Source: Desulfogranum japonicum DSM 18378 (GTDB lineage Bacteria > Desulfobacterota > Desulfobulbia > Desulfobulbales > Desulfobulbaceae). Taken from it: DNA of 64,000 nucleotides. The notes under the pieces were generated by a model. That model was not told the DNA's origin. It saw only the letters and a program-made list of their open reading frames with translations, and ran no database searches. The stretch spans positions 1-64,000 of the forward strand of contig NZ_AUCV01000001.1 in assembly GCF_000429945.1 (NCBI RefSeq), in the 5' to 3' direction. The position numbers and the translations under genes are program-made. The first letter of the stretch is position 1, and each line of letters opens with the position of its first letter. Shown piece after piece: positions 18,522-26,750 of this stretch.

Positions 18522-18722
18522 ATGCGTAAGGTACCCTGTGAACTGACCCTGGGAAATGGTGGGGATGTTATTGCCATGGTTGAACTGGATGATGACGGAA
18601 CTCTAAAAGTGCCGAGAAAAGGTATGTATGGAACTTTTCAGGAAGGGGTTATCTCCTATAGGGTAATGAAGCCGGAGGATCAGAAAGATGTGGTTCGTGA
18701 GGTGTGGGTGGATGTAGATTAG
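18522..18722 (+). CDS. Small acidic hypothetical protein (66 aa)
   Basis: The function is unknown. The gene is likely real: an AAGGTGA ribosome-binding site lies about five bases before the ATG and codon use matches the surroundings. The sequence alternates short strands with glycine turns (LGNGGDVIAMVELDDDG, MYGTFQEGVISYRVM) and ends in an acidic tail, which suggests a compact beta-rich cytoplasmic domain. It has no signal peptide, Cys or recognisable motif. It is 190 bases after cbiB and probably transcribed separately. Confidence 0.6.
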   Translation: MRKVPCELTLGNGGDVIAMVELDDDGTLKVPRKGMYGTFQEGVISYRVMKPEDQKDVVREVWVDVD

Positions 18723-19032
18723 TCCGTGCCTGCCCTACATTGTCTGTTCGGAGTTTTTGTTGCCCTGCTCTCGAGTGTAACTTTTCATATATGGACTGAC
18801 TCTATCCCGCATTTCCAGTGATTTTTTAAAGCAATGTTTATCCACTGAAATAATAGGGTACCTTGAAAAAATAAAAGATTTGTTCAAGTTCGAGGCGCAC
18901 GATACATTTTGCCGCAGGTATTTAATATTCCAAGGATAAAATTTGAATGCAACGATGAAGTTGAACAACTTAGCAAATTTTCAAGGTGGCCGGTAGTTTA
19001 TCGTCGAGCATACATACCATAAGGAGCCTGCC
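18723..19032. other. Intergenic region with nested palindromes
   Basis: About 310 bases with no supported gene. A minus-strand reading frame (18735-18968) has no usual start codon or ribosome-binding site. The notable feature is a nested inverted repeat: AAAATTTG (18938-18945) with CAAATTTT (18974-18981), enclosing the 14-base palindrome AAGTTGAACAACTT (18958-18971). It lies just upstream of the exported-protein gene and could be an operator or a repeat fragment. Confidence 0.45.
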
Positions 19033-19470
19033 ATGTTTAAAAAAAGTATTTTGTTGGTTTTGACAGTTGTTTGTCTGATTACTGCTGAACAGGGGTGGGC
19101 ATCGGTTCGATCGCCAATAAGTCGAGACAGTGTAACTGCTCCTGTTGTGATACAAAATCAGGGACTGTACAACCTGGTTATAGGCATACAGTTTCTTGAC
19201 GCTCCTTCAGGGGCCATGGTCTATCATTCTGAAGAATATGAAGATCTTATGCAGAGGTTGAAGGTGGAATGGGCTGGTTTGGCCAGTGGGATGGTGCTGC
19301 AGAGCAAGGAACATAGCATCAGTGATCTTGCAGCCCTGAAAAATAAAATGGAAAAGGCGATACAGGCGTTGGCGGAAAACCTGAAGCCACAATATGGCTT
19401 GGACGCAAATGTTGATGTCGTATTTTCCCTCACAGATTTTTTCCTTCTTGATCCCCATGAAGAGGATTGA
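19033..19470 (+). CDS. Small exported protein, FliL-like C-terminus
   Basis: A 145-residue protein with a cleavable signal peptide (about 1-23, ending WASV) and a strong AAGGAG ribosome-binding site. The mature part is helix-rich. Its end (LKNKMEKAIQALAENL, then VDVVFSLTDFFLL) resembles the last segment of FliL-type periplasmic domains. That is only a pattern resemblance: the protein lacks FliL's N-terminal membrane anchor and no flagellar gene is nearby. A periplasmic role is the most that can be supported. It is 51 bases upstream of the NifX-like gene and may share its transcript. Confidence 0.6.
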   Translation: MFKKSILLVLTVVCLITAEQGWASVRSPISRDSVTAPVVIQNQGLYNLVIGIQFLDAPSGAMVYHSEEYEDLMQRLKVEWAGLASGMVLQSKEHSISDLAALKNKMEKAIQALAENLKPQYGLDANVDVVFSLTDFFLLDPHEED

Positions 19471-19521
19471 GAAGGGCTGCTGTTCCACATGTGCTTGCGT
19501 TTTTGCCAAAAAGGAAAAAAT

Positions 19522-19887
19522 ATGAATATTGCGTTGTCATCCACTGATTCAAGTCTTGATAGTTCTGTTTATCATGAGTTTGCCCAAACCCCCTGGTTGC
19601 TGATTGTTAATTTTGAGAACATGGAATGTCTGCCCATTGCCCATACCTGTGCTCCGGAATCTGATCAGGAACTTGCCCGTATCATTGTGGAACACCGGTG
19701 TGAAGCGGTCATAACAGGAAAGTTGGCTGAAAAAGCCTTTGATATTTTGGCTGATGATGGAATTACCCGCTATGCAGGCCCGGATATGGGGATCCGGGAG
19801 GCTCTGGATGCCATGGACAAGAAACTGCTGCAGGTTATTCGTAATCCTGAAGGCTCGGACACCTGTTCAGGGGACCATCATCATTGA
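19522..19887 (+). CDS. NifX/NifB-type Fe-Mo cofactor family protein
   Basis: A single dinitrogenase iron-molybdenum cofactor domain protein of 121 residues. The ATG at 19522 is preferred to an earlier one because an AAAAGG site precedes it and the domain starts there (MNIALSSTDSSLDSSVYHEF). Typical segments are ELARIIVEHRCEAVITGKL and AGPDMGIREALDAM. The C-terminus carries a short Cys/His cluster (DTCSGDHHH) that could bind metal. Proteins of this small type in anaerobes are usually not part of nitrogenase and may handle Fe-S or other metal clusters. No nif genes are nearby. Confidence 0.82.
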   Translation: MNIALSSTDSSLDSSVYHEFAQTPWLLIVNFENMECLPIAHTCAPESDQELARIIVEHRCEAVITGKLAEKAFDILADDGITRYAGPDMGIREALDAMDKKLLQVIRNPEGSDTCSGDHHH

Positions 19888-19943
19888 TTTGAATGCCAAA
19901 AGAAATGAAAAAACGTTTCCGAAAGGTAACAGCTGTTAACCTG

Positions 19944-20618
19944 TTATAAAGGTAGTGTGACGTTCCTTATTATTTCCTTTTTTTTGAGTAGCTCGATGAC
20001 TTCATCTGCAAGTATATCAGGGCTTTTTTCTCCTCCTGAAAGGGTCAGTTCCGGAGACAAAGGAGGTTCGTAGGGAGCGTCAATACCGGTAAAACTTTTA
20101 AGTTCACCTGCTCTTGCCTTTTTATACAAACCCTTTGGATCTCTTTCTTCACATACTTCTAATGGGGTATCCACAAAGACTTCTATGAATTCTTCCGGGA
20201 GAAGTGTCTCCCGAACACGCTCCCGGTCCCTGCGATAGGGACTGATACATGCCGTAATAGCTATGATTCCATTCTGCGAGAATAATCGGGCAACCGTGCC
20301 TATGCGTCTAATATTCTCTTCGCGCTCAATTGCAGAAAAGCCCAATCCGAAACGATGGGCAAAATCATCACCGTGCGTTTTTCGAAGTATCTGAGGACTT
20401 GCATTGAGTCCATGACGGATGTTATCACCGTCCAAAACAGCAATGTGGGCACTGTATTTGTGATAAAGCTTGTGATCAAGTAGGGCTGCAATGGTGCTCT
20501 TTCCCGATGCGCTTAATCCGGTAAACCAAATCACGCAACCTTTATGTCCGGTTAATGACTCCCTTTGTGCACGTGATACTATATGATCGTGCCAGTATAC
20601 ATGTATCTCTTTCTGCAT
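19944..20618 (-). CDS. cysC: Adenylyl-sulfate kinase
   Basis: APS kinase phosphorylates adenosine 5'-phosphosulfate to PAPS. The chosen ATG at 20618 has a GGGAG ribosome-binding site and gives 224 residues, near the family length; the frame extends 50 residues further upstream without family similarity. P-loop GLSASGKST (34-42), LDGDNIRHGLN, FSQNGIIAITACISPYRRDR and FVDTPLEVCEERD are all diagnostic. No sulfurylase, APS reductase or sulfotransferase gene adjoins it, so it may feed PAPS into sulfation rather than into sulfate respiration; that is inference. Confidence 0.95.
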   Translation of the reverse strand: MQKEIHVYWHDHIVSRAQRESLTGHKGCVIWFTGLSASGKSTIAALLDHKLYHKYSAHIAVLDGDNIRHGLNASPQILRKTHGDDFAHRFGLGFSAIEREENIRRIGTVARLFSQNGIIAITACISPYRRDRERVRETLLPEEFIEVFVDTPLEVCEERDPKGLYKKARAGELKSFTGIDAPYEPPLSPELTLSGGEKSPDILADEVIELLKKKEIIRNVTLPL

Positions 20619-21134
20619 CTTTTTCTCCCTGTTCCTGTTTGATGGGGTGAACAATTTTTTGGGTTCAATGTCACCCAGGGGAGGCTGTCCGAGAAAACCC
20701 TTTTTCCCCAGTTCACTGGTATTTCGGCGAAATAATACTCGTGATGTTAGGTATATGACGGTGTTCATATTCTCTGGAATATCTTGACCTGAGAAAAAAT
20801 GTCTATGTTCGGAGATCTTCCTGGGTTTTCTTTTGAATAACGGTCACCTAAAAGGTTTAGGAATATAGGTCTATTATATAAATAAAAGTGAACATTTTAA
20901 ACAATTTTATTTATAAATTGGTGTGCAGTTTTTTAGCCTAGGGGGCGTAGCAGGTTTTGCAGGTGCTGAAACTATGGAATATCTTTGAACCTGAATGAAA
21001 ATGCCGGCTTGTATATTGTCAAAAGCCGTGACGAGGTACATTGGGAAAATTGTTTTTAGAGGTCCGTATTTGCAGGGTAGCTTTGTAGCTATTTATTTTA
21101 TCATGGTATTTCAAGACAAACAGTAGGAGTTCGT
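20619..21134. other. AT-rich divergent intergenic region
   Basis: About 515 bases between cysC and the beta-lactamase-fold gene, strongly AT-rich at 20860-20935. Both promoters should be here. I see no RNA gene or long inverted repeat. The first 150 bases upstream of the chosen cysC start remain open in the cysC frame but look non-coding. Confidence 0.4.
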
Positions 21135-21878
21135 ATGATTTATACAATTCATCCATTGGTTGTGGGTACCAAAGTGTTTGACAAAAGCATGATGACATAT
21201 CAGCACGGAGGGGGGCAGACCTATACCATCCCAATATATTGCTGGTATATCAAAGGTGGAGATAAGAACATCCTCGTTGATACCGGGGAATTGAGCCCTA
21301 TTCAATCTGAGGCACGGGAAAAGGCAATTGGTGGTAAGATTTATACATTTGAACAGGGATTGAATACGTACGGCTTGACACCCGAAGATATTGATATCGT
21401 CATCCATACCCATTTACATAATGATCACTGCGAGAATGATTTCAAGTGCAGTAATGCCAAGATCTATGTTCACGAAAAAGAATTACAGCGAATTCACAAC
21501 CCCCATCCCCTAGATTTTCGATACTTGGCTGATTTTATTGAGGAGGTGGAACAGAATGGCCAGATTACCATAATGACTGACGATACAGAGATTGTTCCTG
21601 GAATTACCTGTATTCATACCCCTGCACATACCGATGGAGGGATGAGTGTGGCCATTGCGACGGAGAAAGGAACAGCCGTGATCACCGGATTCTGTGTAAT
21701 CAGAGAAAATTTTGAACCGTCCATTGAAGTTCGGGCTATGGAAATGGAGGTTATTCCACCTGGAACAGTGGTTAATACCTTTGACGCCTATGATATCATG
21801 CTGAAAATCCGAGATATGGCAGATATTCTTTTGCCTCTTCATGAGCCGGAGTTTGCGTCAATAGATTGCATTCCATGA
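21135..21878 (+). CDS. Metallo-beta-lactamase-fold hydrolase (AHL-lactonase family)
   Basis: A 247-residue cytoplasmic hydrolase with the order and spacing of the N-acyl-homoserine lactonase group. The metal motif is HTHLHNDHCEND (His 93, His 95, Asp 97, His 98) and a further metal-ligand candidate lies in HTPAHTDGG (161-169). Where many relatives have a metal-bridging Asp before an ENF segment, this protein reads ITGFCVIRENF (184-193) with no Asp, so it may hold one metal or use another ligand. The substrate is therefore uncertain, and lactonase activity is not established. A TAGGAG site precedes the start. Confidence 0.8.
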   Translation: MIYTIHPLVVGTKVFDKSMMTYQHGGGQTYTIPIYCWYIKGGDKNILVDTGELSPIQSEAREKAIGGKIYTFEQGLNTYGLTPEDIDIVIHTHLHNDHCENDFKCSNAKIYVHEKELQRIHNPHPLDFRYLADFIEEVEQNGQITIMTDDTEIVPGITCIHTPAHTDGGMSVAIATEKGTAVITGFCVIRENFEPSIEVRAMEMEVIPPGTVVNTFDAYDIMLKIRDMADILLPLHEPEFASIDCIP

Positions 21879-22328
21879 TATAAGGGGTATTGCTTACAGG
21901 TGCCAGATCAACCTCGGTGCACTTCTCAGGTTCACTGGGTTTGATCGTACCTGATGAACCTGAGAGACGATATACTTAAGAGAGTATAAATGGAGTAACT
22001 TTTCATCCCGCCGCACACATTTTTTCTATGTCTAATGATAATACAATGAGGAGCTGTCCTGCTACGCAGGATCAGGTCTCTATTTCAACACCATAACACA
22101 ATATCTCTTCCCATCTCTGCTCCAGGACATACAAAGGTGGGAAGCTTAAAAAAAGTTTTACCTTGCAGGCATACGAGCACAGGGCTTGTGCTATAATGCA
22201 TTATAACTTGATATTTCTTGATCATATATCCCCTGTGTCTGCACGATTGAAGTTTGGCTCGAAGTGTATTCTCATTTTGTTGAGAACGGTTTCTGTCTGC
22301 AGATTCTTGAAAGAAGAGACTGTTACCT
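21879..22328. other. Intergenic region with hairpins
   Basis: About 450 bases. It contains a perfect 11-base inverted repeat (21924-21934 and 21955-21965, TCTCAGGTTCA) just after the hydrolase gene without a T-run, so it is at most a weak terminator. Closer to the kinase gene, AGCACA/TGTGCT forms a small hairpin and is followed by the 14-base palindrome TATAATGCATTATA (22192-22205), a possible operator or promoter element of the kinase. No gene is supported. Confidence 0.5.
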
Positions 22329-24281
22329 ATGAATACCGTATCCCTGTTTTCCATAGGCATCATACTTGGCGGTGCCGTTGTCATGGTGTACAGCCTGACC
22401 TACAGTATCAAGTCCTATCGTATTTTTAACGAATTCACCAGGGATGAACTGACAACACTTAATCGATTCAAGAATGTCCATAACGTATTGATGGTGTTTT
22501 TTCTCCTTGGATATCTGAGTGTTGCCTGGGCGATATATGAACAGATAGATTTTGTCAGTGATCTTTTTGTCAGTCTTATTTTTTTCTTTGGTGCCATTTT
22601 TGTTCTCCTTGGACTTCGTCTGCAGAATGCCATGAATAACATGCTTCGAGATCGCTATTATATAGCACGTGAAGCCGCTGATGCCCTGGTAAACGAACAA
22701 CAGGAACTTCTGACAACCAATACACTTCTTGCCGCAGAGGTCAAAGATCGCGAACAGGCTGAAATTCTAGCCAGTGAGCGGGAGAAAAATCTCCAGCAGA
22801 TTTTAGGTAATCTTCCCATTGGAGTACTCATTGTTGATGGGGAGTCTCTGCGGATTAAAGAGATCAATTCCATGGCGGAAGTCATGATCGGAGCGTCAAA
22901 AGGAGATATCGTCCACTGTCCATGCCAGAAGTTTATCTGTGGTTCAAGCAGGGAAACATGTCCCATGTTGTTGGAGCCAGGAAAACAACGTCATCAGGGA
23001 GAACATGTTCTCATGCGTGGAGATGGTACTGAATTACCGATTTTAAAAACCGTCAGTCGAATAGAGTTGGAAGGCAGGCCGCATTTTCTGGAGGCTTTCC
23101 TGGATGTGAGTGAGAAAAAACGGCTTGAGGAACAGTTGTTGCGGTCTCAAAGCATGGAGGCAATAGGTATTTTAGCAGGTGGAGTAGCCCATGATCTGAA
23201 TAATATTCTGGCAGGACTTTTAAGTTATCCTGAACTGATTCTTATGAAAGTGGATGAGTCTGATCCGCTGCGTAAGCCCCTGGAGACGATTAAACGTTCC
23301 GGTGAGAAGGCCGCTGTAATAGTGCAGGATCTCCTGACTCTGGCCAGGCAGAATGTCGCTTCAAAAGAGACTCTCAACCTTCGTGTAATTGTGGAGGAGT
23401 TTTTAGAGAGTCCTGAATTCGAACGATTACATGCCAGTTATCCGGATGTCAAATTAACCACATTGTATGAAAAAAATCTCAAACTCATTGAGGGGGCACC
23501 TGTTCATTTAAGCAAAGTAGTGATGAATCTGGTATCAAATGCCGTCGAAGCCGTTTCTGGAACAGGGCTTGTGCAGGTCACCATTGAAAATGCATATGTG
23601 GACACCCCCATCGCCGGGTATGAAAGCTTTGTTGAGGGTGAATATGTGGTGCTTTCCATTCAGGATGATGGCTCAGGCATATCCCCTGAGGACATTACTC
23701 GAATATTTGAGCCGTTTTATTCTCAAAAATCTCTGGGCCATAGTGGGTCTGGGTTGGGGATGGCCATAGTCTGGAATACAGTCAAAAGCCATAATGGATA
23801 TATACAGGTTGAAAGCACTTTGGGAACAGGTACCCTGTTTAAGGTATATTTCCCGGCAACCAGAAGGCAACTCCGTCAGATCGAGAAACACAAGCAGGCT
23901 GATTATTCAAAGGGTCACGGTGAACGGGTACTGGTTGTGGATGATATTGAAGAACAACGGGAAATTGCCGGTTCAATGCTGGAATACCTGAATTATATCC
24001 CTGAAATTGCAGCAAGTGGAGAAGCTGCCATCGATATATTGCAGCGCAGGCAATTTGATCTTGTCATCCTGGACATGATCATGGAACCGGGAATGGATGG
24101 TTTGGAAACGTTTACTAAAATTATGAAAATAGACCAGAAGCAAAAGGTGATTATTGCTTCTGGGTATACAGATCCAGATCGTCTGGATGCTCTTGAAGAA
24201 CAAGGCGTGGAGAATTATATAAAGAAACCATATACCTTGAATACTCTTTCAGAAAAGGTATTTCTTGCCCTGAATACATAA
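22329..24281 (+). CDS. Hybrid histidine kinase with Cys-containing PAS domain
   Basis: A 650-residue membrane kinase. Three hydrophobic segments (about 5-25, 50-70, 78-97) and a coiled coil lead to a PAS domain (about 155-262) with an unusual Cys cluster, HCPCQKFICG then CP (Cys 197, 199, 204, 211). A HisKA domain follows with the phosphoacceptor in GGVAHDLNN (His 288), then a GHKL ATPase (IQDDGSGIS, GSGLGMAI) and a receiver domain with Asp 582 in LDMIM. The kinase core closely parallels that of the protein at 31340-33793. No cognate regulator is adjacent. The Cys cluster suggests metal or redox sensing (inference). Confidence 0.9.
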   Translation: MNTVSLFSIGIILGGAVVMVYSLTYSIKSYRIFNEFTRDELTTLNRFKNVHNVLMVFFLLGYLSVAWAIYEQIDFVSDLFVSLIFFFGAIFVLLGLRLQNAMNNMLRDRYYIAREAADALVNEQQELLTTNTLLAAEVKDREQAEILASEREKNLQQILGNLPIGVLIVDGESLRIKEINSMAEVMIGASKGDIVHCPCQKFICGSSRETCPMLLEPGKQRHQGEHVLMRGDGTELPILKTVSRIELEGRPHFLEAFLDVSEKKRLEEQLLRSQSMEAIGILAGGVAHDLNNILAGLLSYPELILMKVDESDPLRKPLETIKRSGEKAAVIVQDLLTLARQNVASKETLNLRVIVEEFLESPEFERLHASYPDVKLTTLYEKNLKLIEGAPVHLSKVVMNLVSNAVEAVSGTGLVQVTIENAYVDTPIAGYESFVEGEYVVLSIQDDGSGISPEDITRIFEPFYSQKSLGHSGSGLGMAIVWNTVKSHNGYIQVESTLGTGTLFKVYFPATRRQLRQIEKHKQADYSKGHGERVLVVDDIEEQREIAGSMLEYLNYIPEIAASGEAAIDILQRRQFDLVILDMIMEPGMDGLETFTKIMKIDQKQKVIIASGYTDPDRLDALEEQGVENYIKKPYTLNTLSEKVFLALNT

Positions 24282-24308
24282 TTCTGATTATCTTTGGATG
24301 ATACATTC

Positions 24309-24370
24309 GGTAACTGATCACGGGGTCAACAATACTGATATTACAATTGGTTCTGAGTAGTAACTGATCA
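24309..24370 (+). repeat. GTAACTGATCA pair, 50 bp apart
   Basis: The 11-mer GTAACTGATCA occurs at 24310-24320 and again at 24360-24370, exactly 50 bases apart, between the kinase gene and the sugar kinase gene. Inverted, direct and paired copies recur at 26073 and 39.7-39.84 kb. It contains the palindrome TGATCA and could be a protein-binding half-site or a repeat end. Confidence 0.6.
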
Positions 24371-24414
24371 ACGTTACTACATTCGTGTTAAATCTGAGCA
24401 AATGAAAAACGCAC

Positions 24415-25317
24415 ATGATACAAACGAAGAATACTCCCCCTGTTATAGCTGGAATTGGCGAAATTTTATGGGATATAGTGGAAGATTCTGAGGAATTGGG
24501 TGGTGCTCCGGTCAATTTTGCCTACCATGCCGGTGCATTGGGTGCTGAAGCGTATGCCATCTCCAGCATCGGTGACGATGAAAGAGGGACTGCCACTCTG
24601 AAAGAGCTTGCAAAACGTGGCATGTCGACAGCTCATATTTCAATACTTCCCGGTGCCGTGACAGGGTACGTGAAAGCGGAGGTCGACGTACAGGGGATTG
24701 CCACGTATACATTCCCCGATAATGTTGCCTGGGATACCCTGTCTGTAAGCCGGGAAACCATGACCTTTGGCCAACAGCTCGATGCCGTCTGCTTTGGCAG
24801 CCTGGCTCAGAGAGCGGAAAAATCCCGGGAAACCATATTGGATTTTTTACAGAACAGAGCTCCTGATGCCTTGAAGGTCTTTGACGTGAACATCCGTCAG
24901 CAATTTTATACCAAAGAGATTATTCGTACATCCCTGGAATGTGCGGATGTGCTGAAATTAAATGATGAAGAAATTGTGTTGCTGGCAGAAATGGAAAATC
25001 TGAGTGGCCCAAATGAAGAGCAATTAAAGGCATTGGTCAATCGGTATCAACTGAATCTCGCTGTTCTTACATGCGGTGACAAAGGCAGTATTCTGGTCAC
25101 TGCCAACGAAGTCTCAAGGCACCCAGGATATGCAAGCCAGGTTGTTACCACCATCGGTGCAGGTGATTCCTTTACTGCAACTACTGTTCTCGGATTGCTT
25201 GGAGGACACAGTCTTGATTCCATCAACGAACATGCAAACCGGGTGGCGGCTTATGTGTGCTCCCAACAAGGCGCCATGCCGCCATTGCCAGAGAATGTAT
25301 CCCCAGGATTTTTTTGA
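24415..25317 (+). CDS. PfkB-family sugar kinase (fructokinase-like)
   Basis: A 300-residue ribokinase-family kinase. The N-terminal GIGEILWDIVEDSEELGGAP and SIGDDERG motifs are typical of bacterial fructokinases. The catalytic base and anion hole are seen in TTIGAGDSFTAT, and VFDVNIRQQFY fits the family. The likely reaction is ATP-dependent phosphorylation of fructose, but specificity for related sugars cannot be excluded. No transporter or sugar-utilisation genes adjoin it. The pair of GTAACTGATCA motifs sits 45-105 bases upstream. Confidence 0.88.
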   Translation: MIQTKNTPPVIAGIGEILWDIVEDSEELGGAPVNFAYHAGALGAEAYAISSIGDDERGTATLKELAKRGMSTAHISILPGAVTGYVKAEVDVQGIATYTFPDNVAWDTLSVSRETMTFGQQLDAVCFGSLAQRAEKSRETILDFLQNRAPDALKVFDVNIRQQFYTKEIIRTSLECADVLKLNDEEIVLLAEMENLSGPNEEQLKALVNRYQLNLAVLTCGDKGSILVTANEVSRHPGYASQVVTTIGAGDSFTATTVLGLLGGHSLDSINEHANRVAAYVCSQQGAMPPLPENVSPGFF

Positions 25318-25391
25318 TGTATCGTTGAAAAGCCTGCGTAATACATTTTACCGCGTATATCGTGACTATTGCATGTTACAGGTGCCCACCC

Positions 25392-26033
25392 ATGTCTGAA
25401 ATACGAACAGGCCGGCAGCGGTATTATACGATTTTTTCTCATTTTTATGATTTTTTTATAAAAATCCACTCAGGCAGTCATGGTGCTGAAACGCGTCAAT
25501 TTCTGGTAGACGCAGCCCAGACGGTTCGAGGTCGCCACATCAGGATATTGGATATTTGTTGTGGGACAGGGTCTGTTATTCTCGCTTTTGCCAAAAAGTA
25601 TCCGGAAGCATTGGTAACCGGCTATGATTTTTCCGGAGGTATGTTACGCAAGGCAAAGCAAAAAGACGGAGAAAACAGGGTCGCTTTTGTTTTAGGTGAT
25701 GCTGCCCGCTTGTCCTATGCTGATGATTGTTTTGATATTGTCTGTTGTTCCCACGCTTTGTACGAATTGAAAGGGCAGGTGCGGATACAAGCTCTCGCTG
25801 AGATGAAGCGGGTGGTCAAGCCAGACGGCCTGGTATTCATTATGGAGCATGAAGTACCCCGACATCCCCTTATAAAAATATTATTTCACATAAGGATGCT
25901 CATGATGGGCTCATCCGATGCCCGTGAATTTGTGGAACAGGATCTCCAGCCATATGAAAAACTCTTTACCAAGGTAGCGTTATCGCATACCCCTTCAGGA
26001 AAAAGTAAACTGATTACGTGTCAAAAGAGCTGA
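25392..26033 (+). CDS. Class I SAM-dependent methyltransferase
   Basis: A 213-residue methyltransferase of the UbiE/MenG-like type. The ATG at 25392 is preferred over one 30 bases earlier because an ACAGGTG site precedes it. SAM motif I is LDICCGTGS (53-61), motif II is in VTGYDFSGGML, and DAARLSYADDCFDIV forms motif III. The C-terminal half contains a short hydrophobic segment (ILFHIRMLMMG). The acceptor is unknown. It follows the sugar kinase by 74 bases and may share its transcript. Two Cys directly in motif I are unusual but not disqualifying. Confidence 0.82.
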   Translation: MSEIRTGRQRYYTIFSHFYDFFIKIHSGSHGAETRQFLVDAAQTVRGRHIRILDICCGTGSVILAFAKKYPEALVTGYDFSGGMLRKAKQKDGENRVAFVLGDAARLSYADDCFDIVCCSHALYELKGQVRIQALAEMKRVVKPDGLVFIMEHEVPRHPLIKILFHIRMLMMGSSDAREFVEQDLQPYEKLFTKVALSHTPSGKSKLITCQKS

Positions 26034-26071
26034 AAATTATACTTTAATACAGGCGATTGGTTACATTTCCT

Positions 26072-26084
26072 GTGATCAGTTACC
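26072..26084 (-). repeat. GTAACTGATCAC motif, inverted copy
   Basis: GTGATCAGTTACC at this position is the exact reverse complement of 24309-24321. The two copies therefore bracket the sugar kinase and methyltransferase genes as a 13-base inverted repeat 1.75 kb apart. The motif overlaps the last codons and stop of the TrkA-like gene. Confidence 0.55.
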
Positions 26085-26750
26085 CTCTGCCTTGGTAGTG
26101 TCTGCATTTTGTTTGCAGTATTCCTGCAATAGATGCACGTTTTTGCTATGTGTTATAAGAACGATCTCGTCACCAGCACGAAAGAGTGTTTCTCCATCTG
26201 CAAGGGAAAATTTACCTTCTCGATAGTAGCAGACAACCCTGGATTCCGCTGGAAGTTGTAAATCTCTGGGCAGGACAGGGGTGTTTTTCTGAAAGACAAA
26301 GGAAAAGAGACGTGCTTCATCTTTGATTATTCCTGAAAGTTCAACGCTTTCGCCCACATCAACCATATCTGCCAGATAACGGCTGATGGTCTGGAAGGGA
26401 ATAATGGTGTCTTTGAGTCCAAGTTCGTGGCAGATACTTTCATACTGGGGATCAGCAATGCTGGTTACGATGCGGGTAAATCCCAGTGAACGACCGACAA
26501 GACTTGCGATGACATTTGCCTGGTCGCTGTCGGTCAGGCAGAAAAGAAAATCTGTTTTAGGCGGATTCACCTCATTGAGCAGTTTCGGGTGACTGCCATC
26601 ACCAAGCAGAAAGCTGCAATCCATGTCTTTGGACAATTCATCTATTTTGAGCTTGTTACGTTCGATAATGATTACCTCGTGGCCTTTGTTGATGAGCTCG
26701 CGTGCTGTGCCGATGCTCACTTTTCCGGCTCCGATAAACACAATCCTCAT
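26076..26750 (-). CDS. trkA: K+ uptake regulatory subunit (TrkA/KtrA-like)
   Basis: A 224-residue protein with one RCK unit: an N-terminal Rossmann NAD-binding domain (GAGKVSIG, then the acidic residue in IIIERN, and DSDQAN) and a C-terminal TrkA_C domain (LFRAGDEIVLITHS). Full TrkA has two such units, so in size this is closer to KtrA. It gates the membrane subunit encoded just upstream, with which it overlaps by four bases. Its stop codon lies inside a dispersed repeat motif, so the last two residues are encoded by the repeat. Confidence 0.9.
   Translation of the reverse strand: MRIVFIGAGKVSIGTARELINKGHEVIIIERNKLKIDELSKDMDCSFLLGDGSHPKLLNEVNPPKTDFLFCLTDSDQANVIASLVGRSLGFTRIVTSIADPQYESICHELGLKDTIIPFQTISRYLADMVDVGESVELSGIIKDEARLFSFVFQKNTPVLPRDLQLPAESRVVCYYREGKFSLADGETLFRAGDEIVLITHSKNVHLLQEYCKQNADTTKAEGN

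Noticed and set aside
18735-18968. 77-codon minus-strand frame
   Set aside because: It starts at TTG with no ribosome-binding site and reads through a nested palindrome; no family resemblance could be supported.
19033-19470. Calling the small exported protein FliL
   Set aside because: Only the C-terminal pattern is similar; the signal peptide is cleavable, the membrane anchor is absent and no flagellar gene is nearby.
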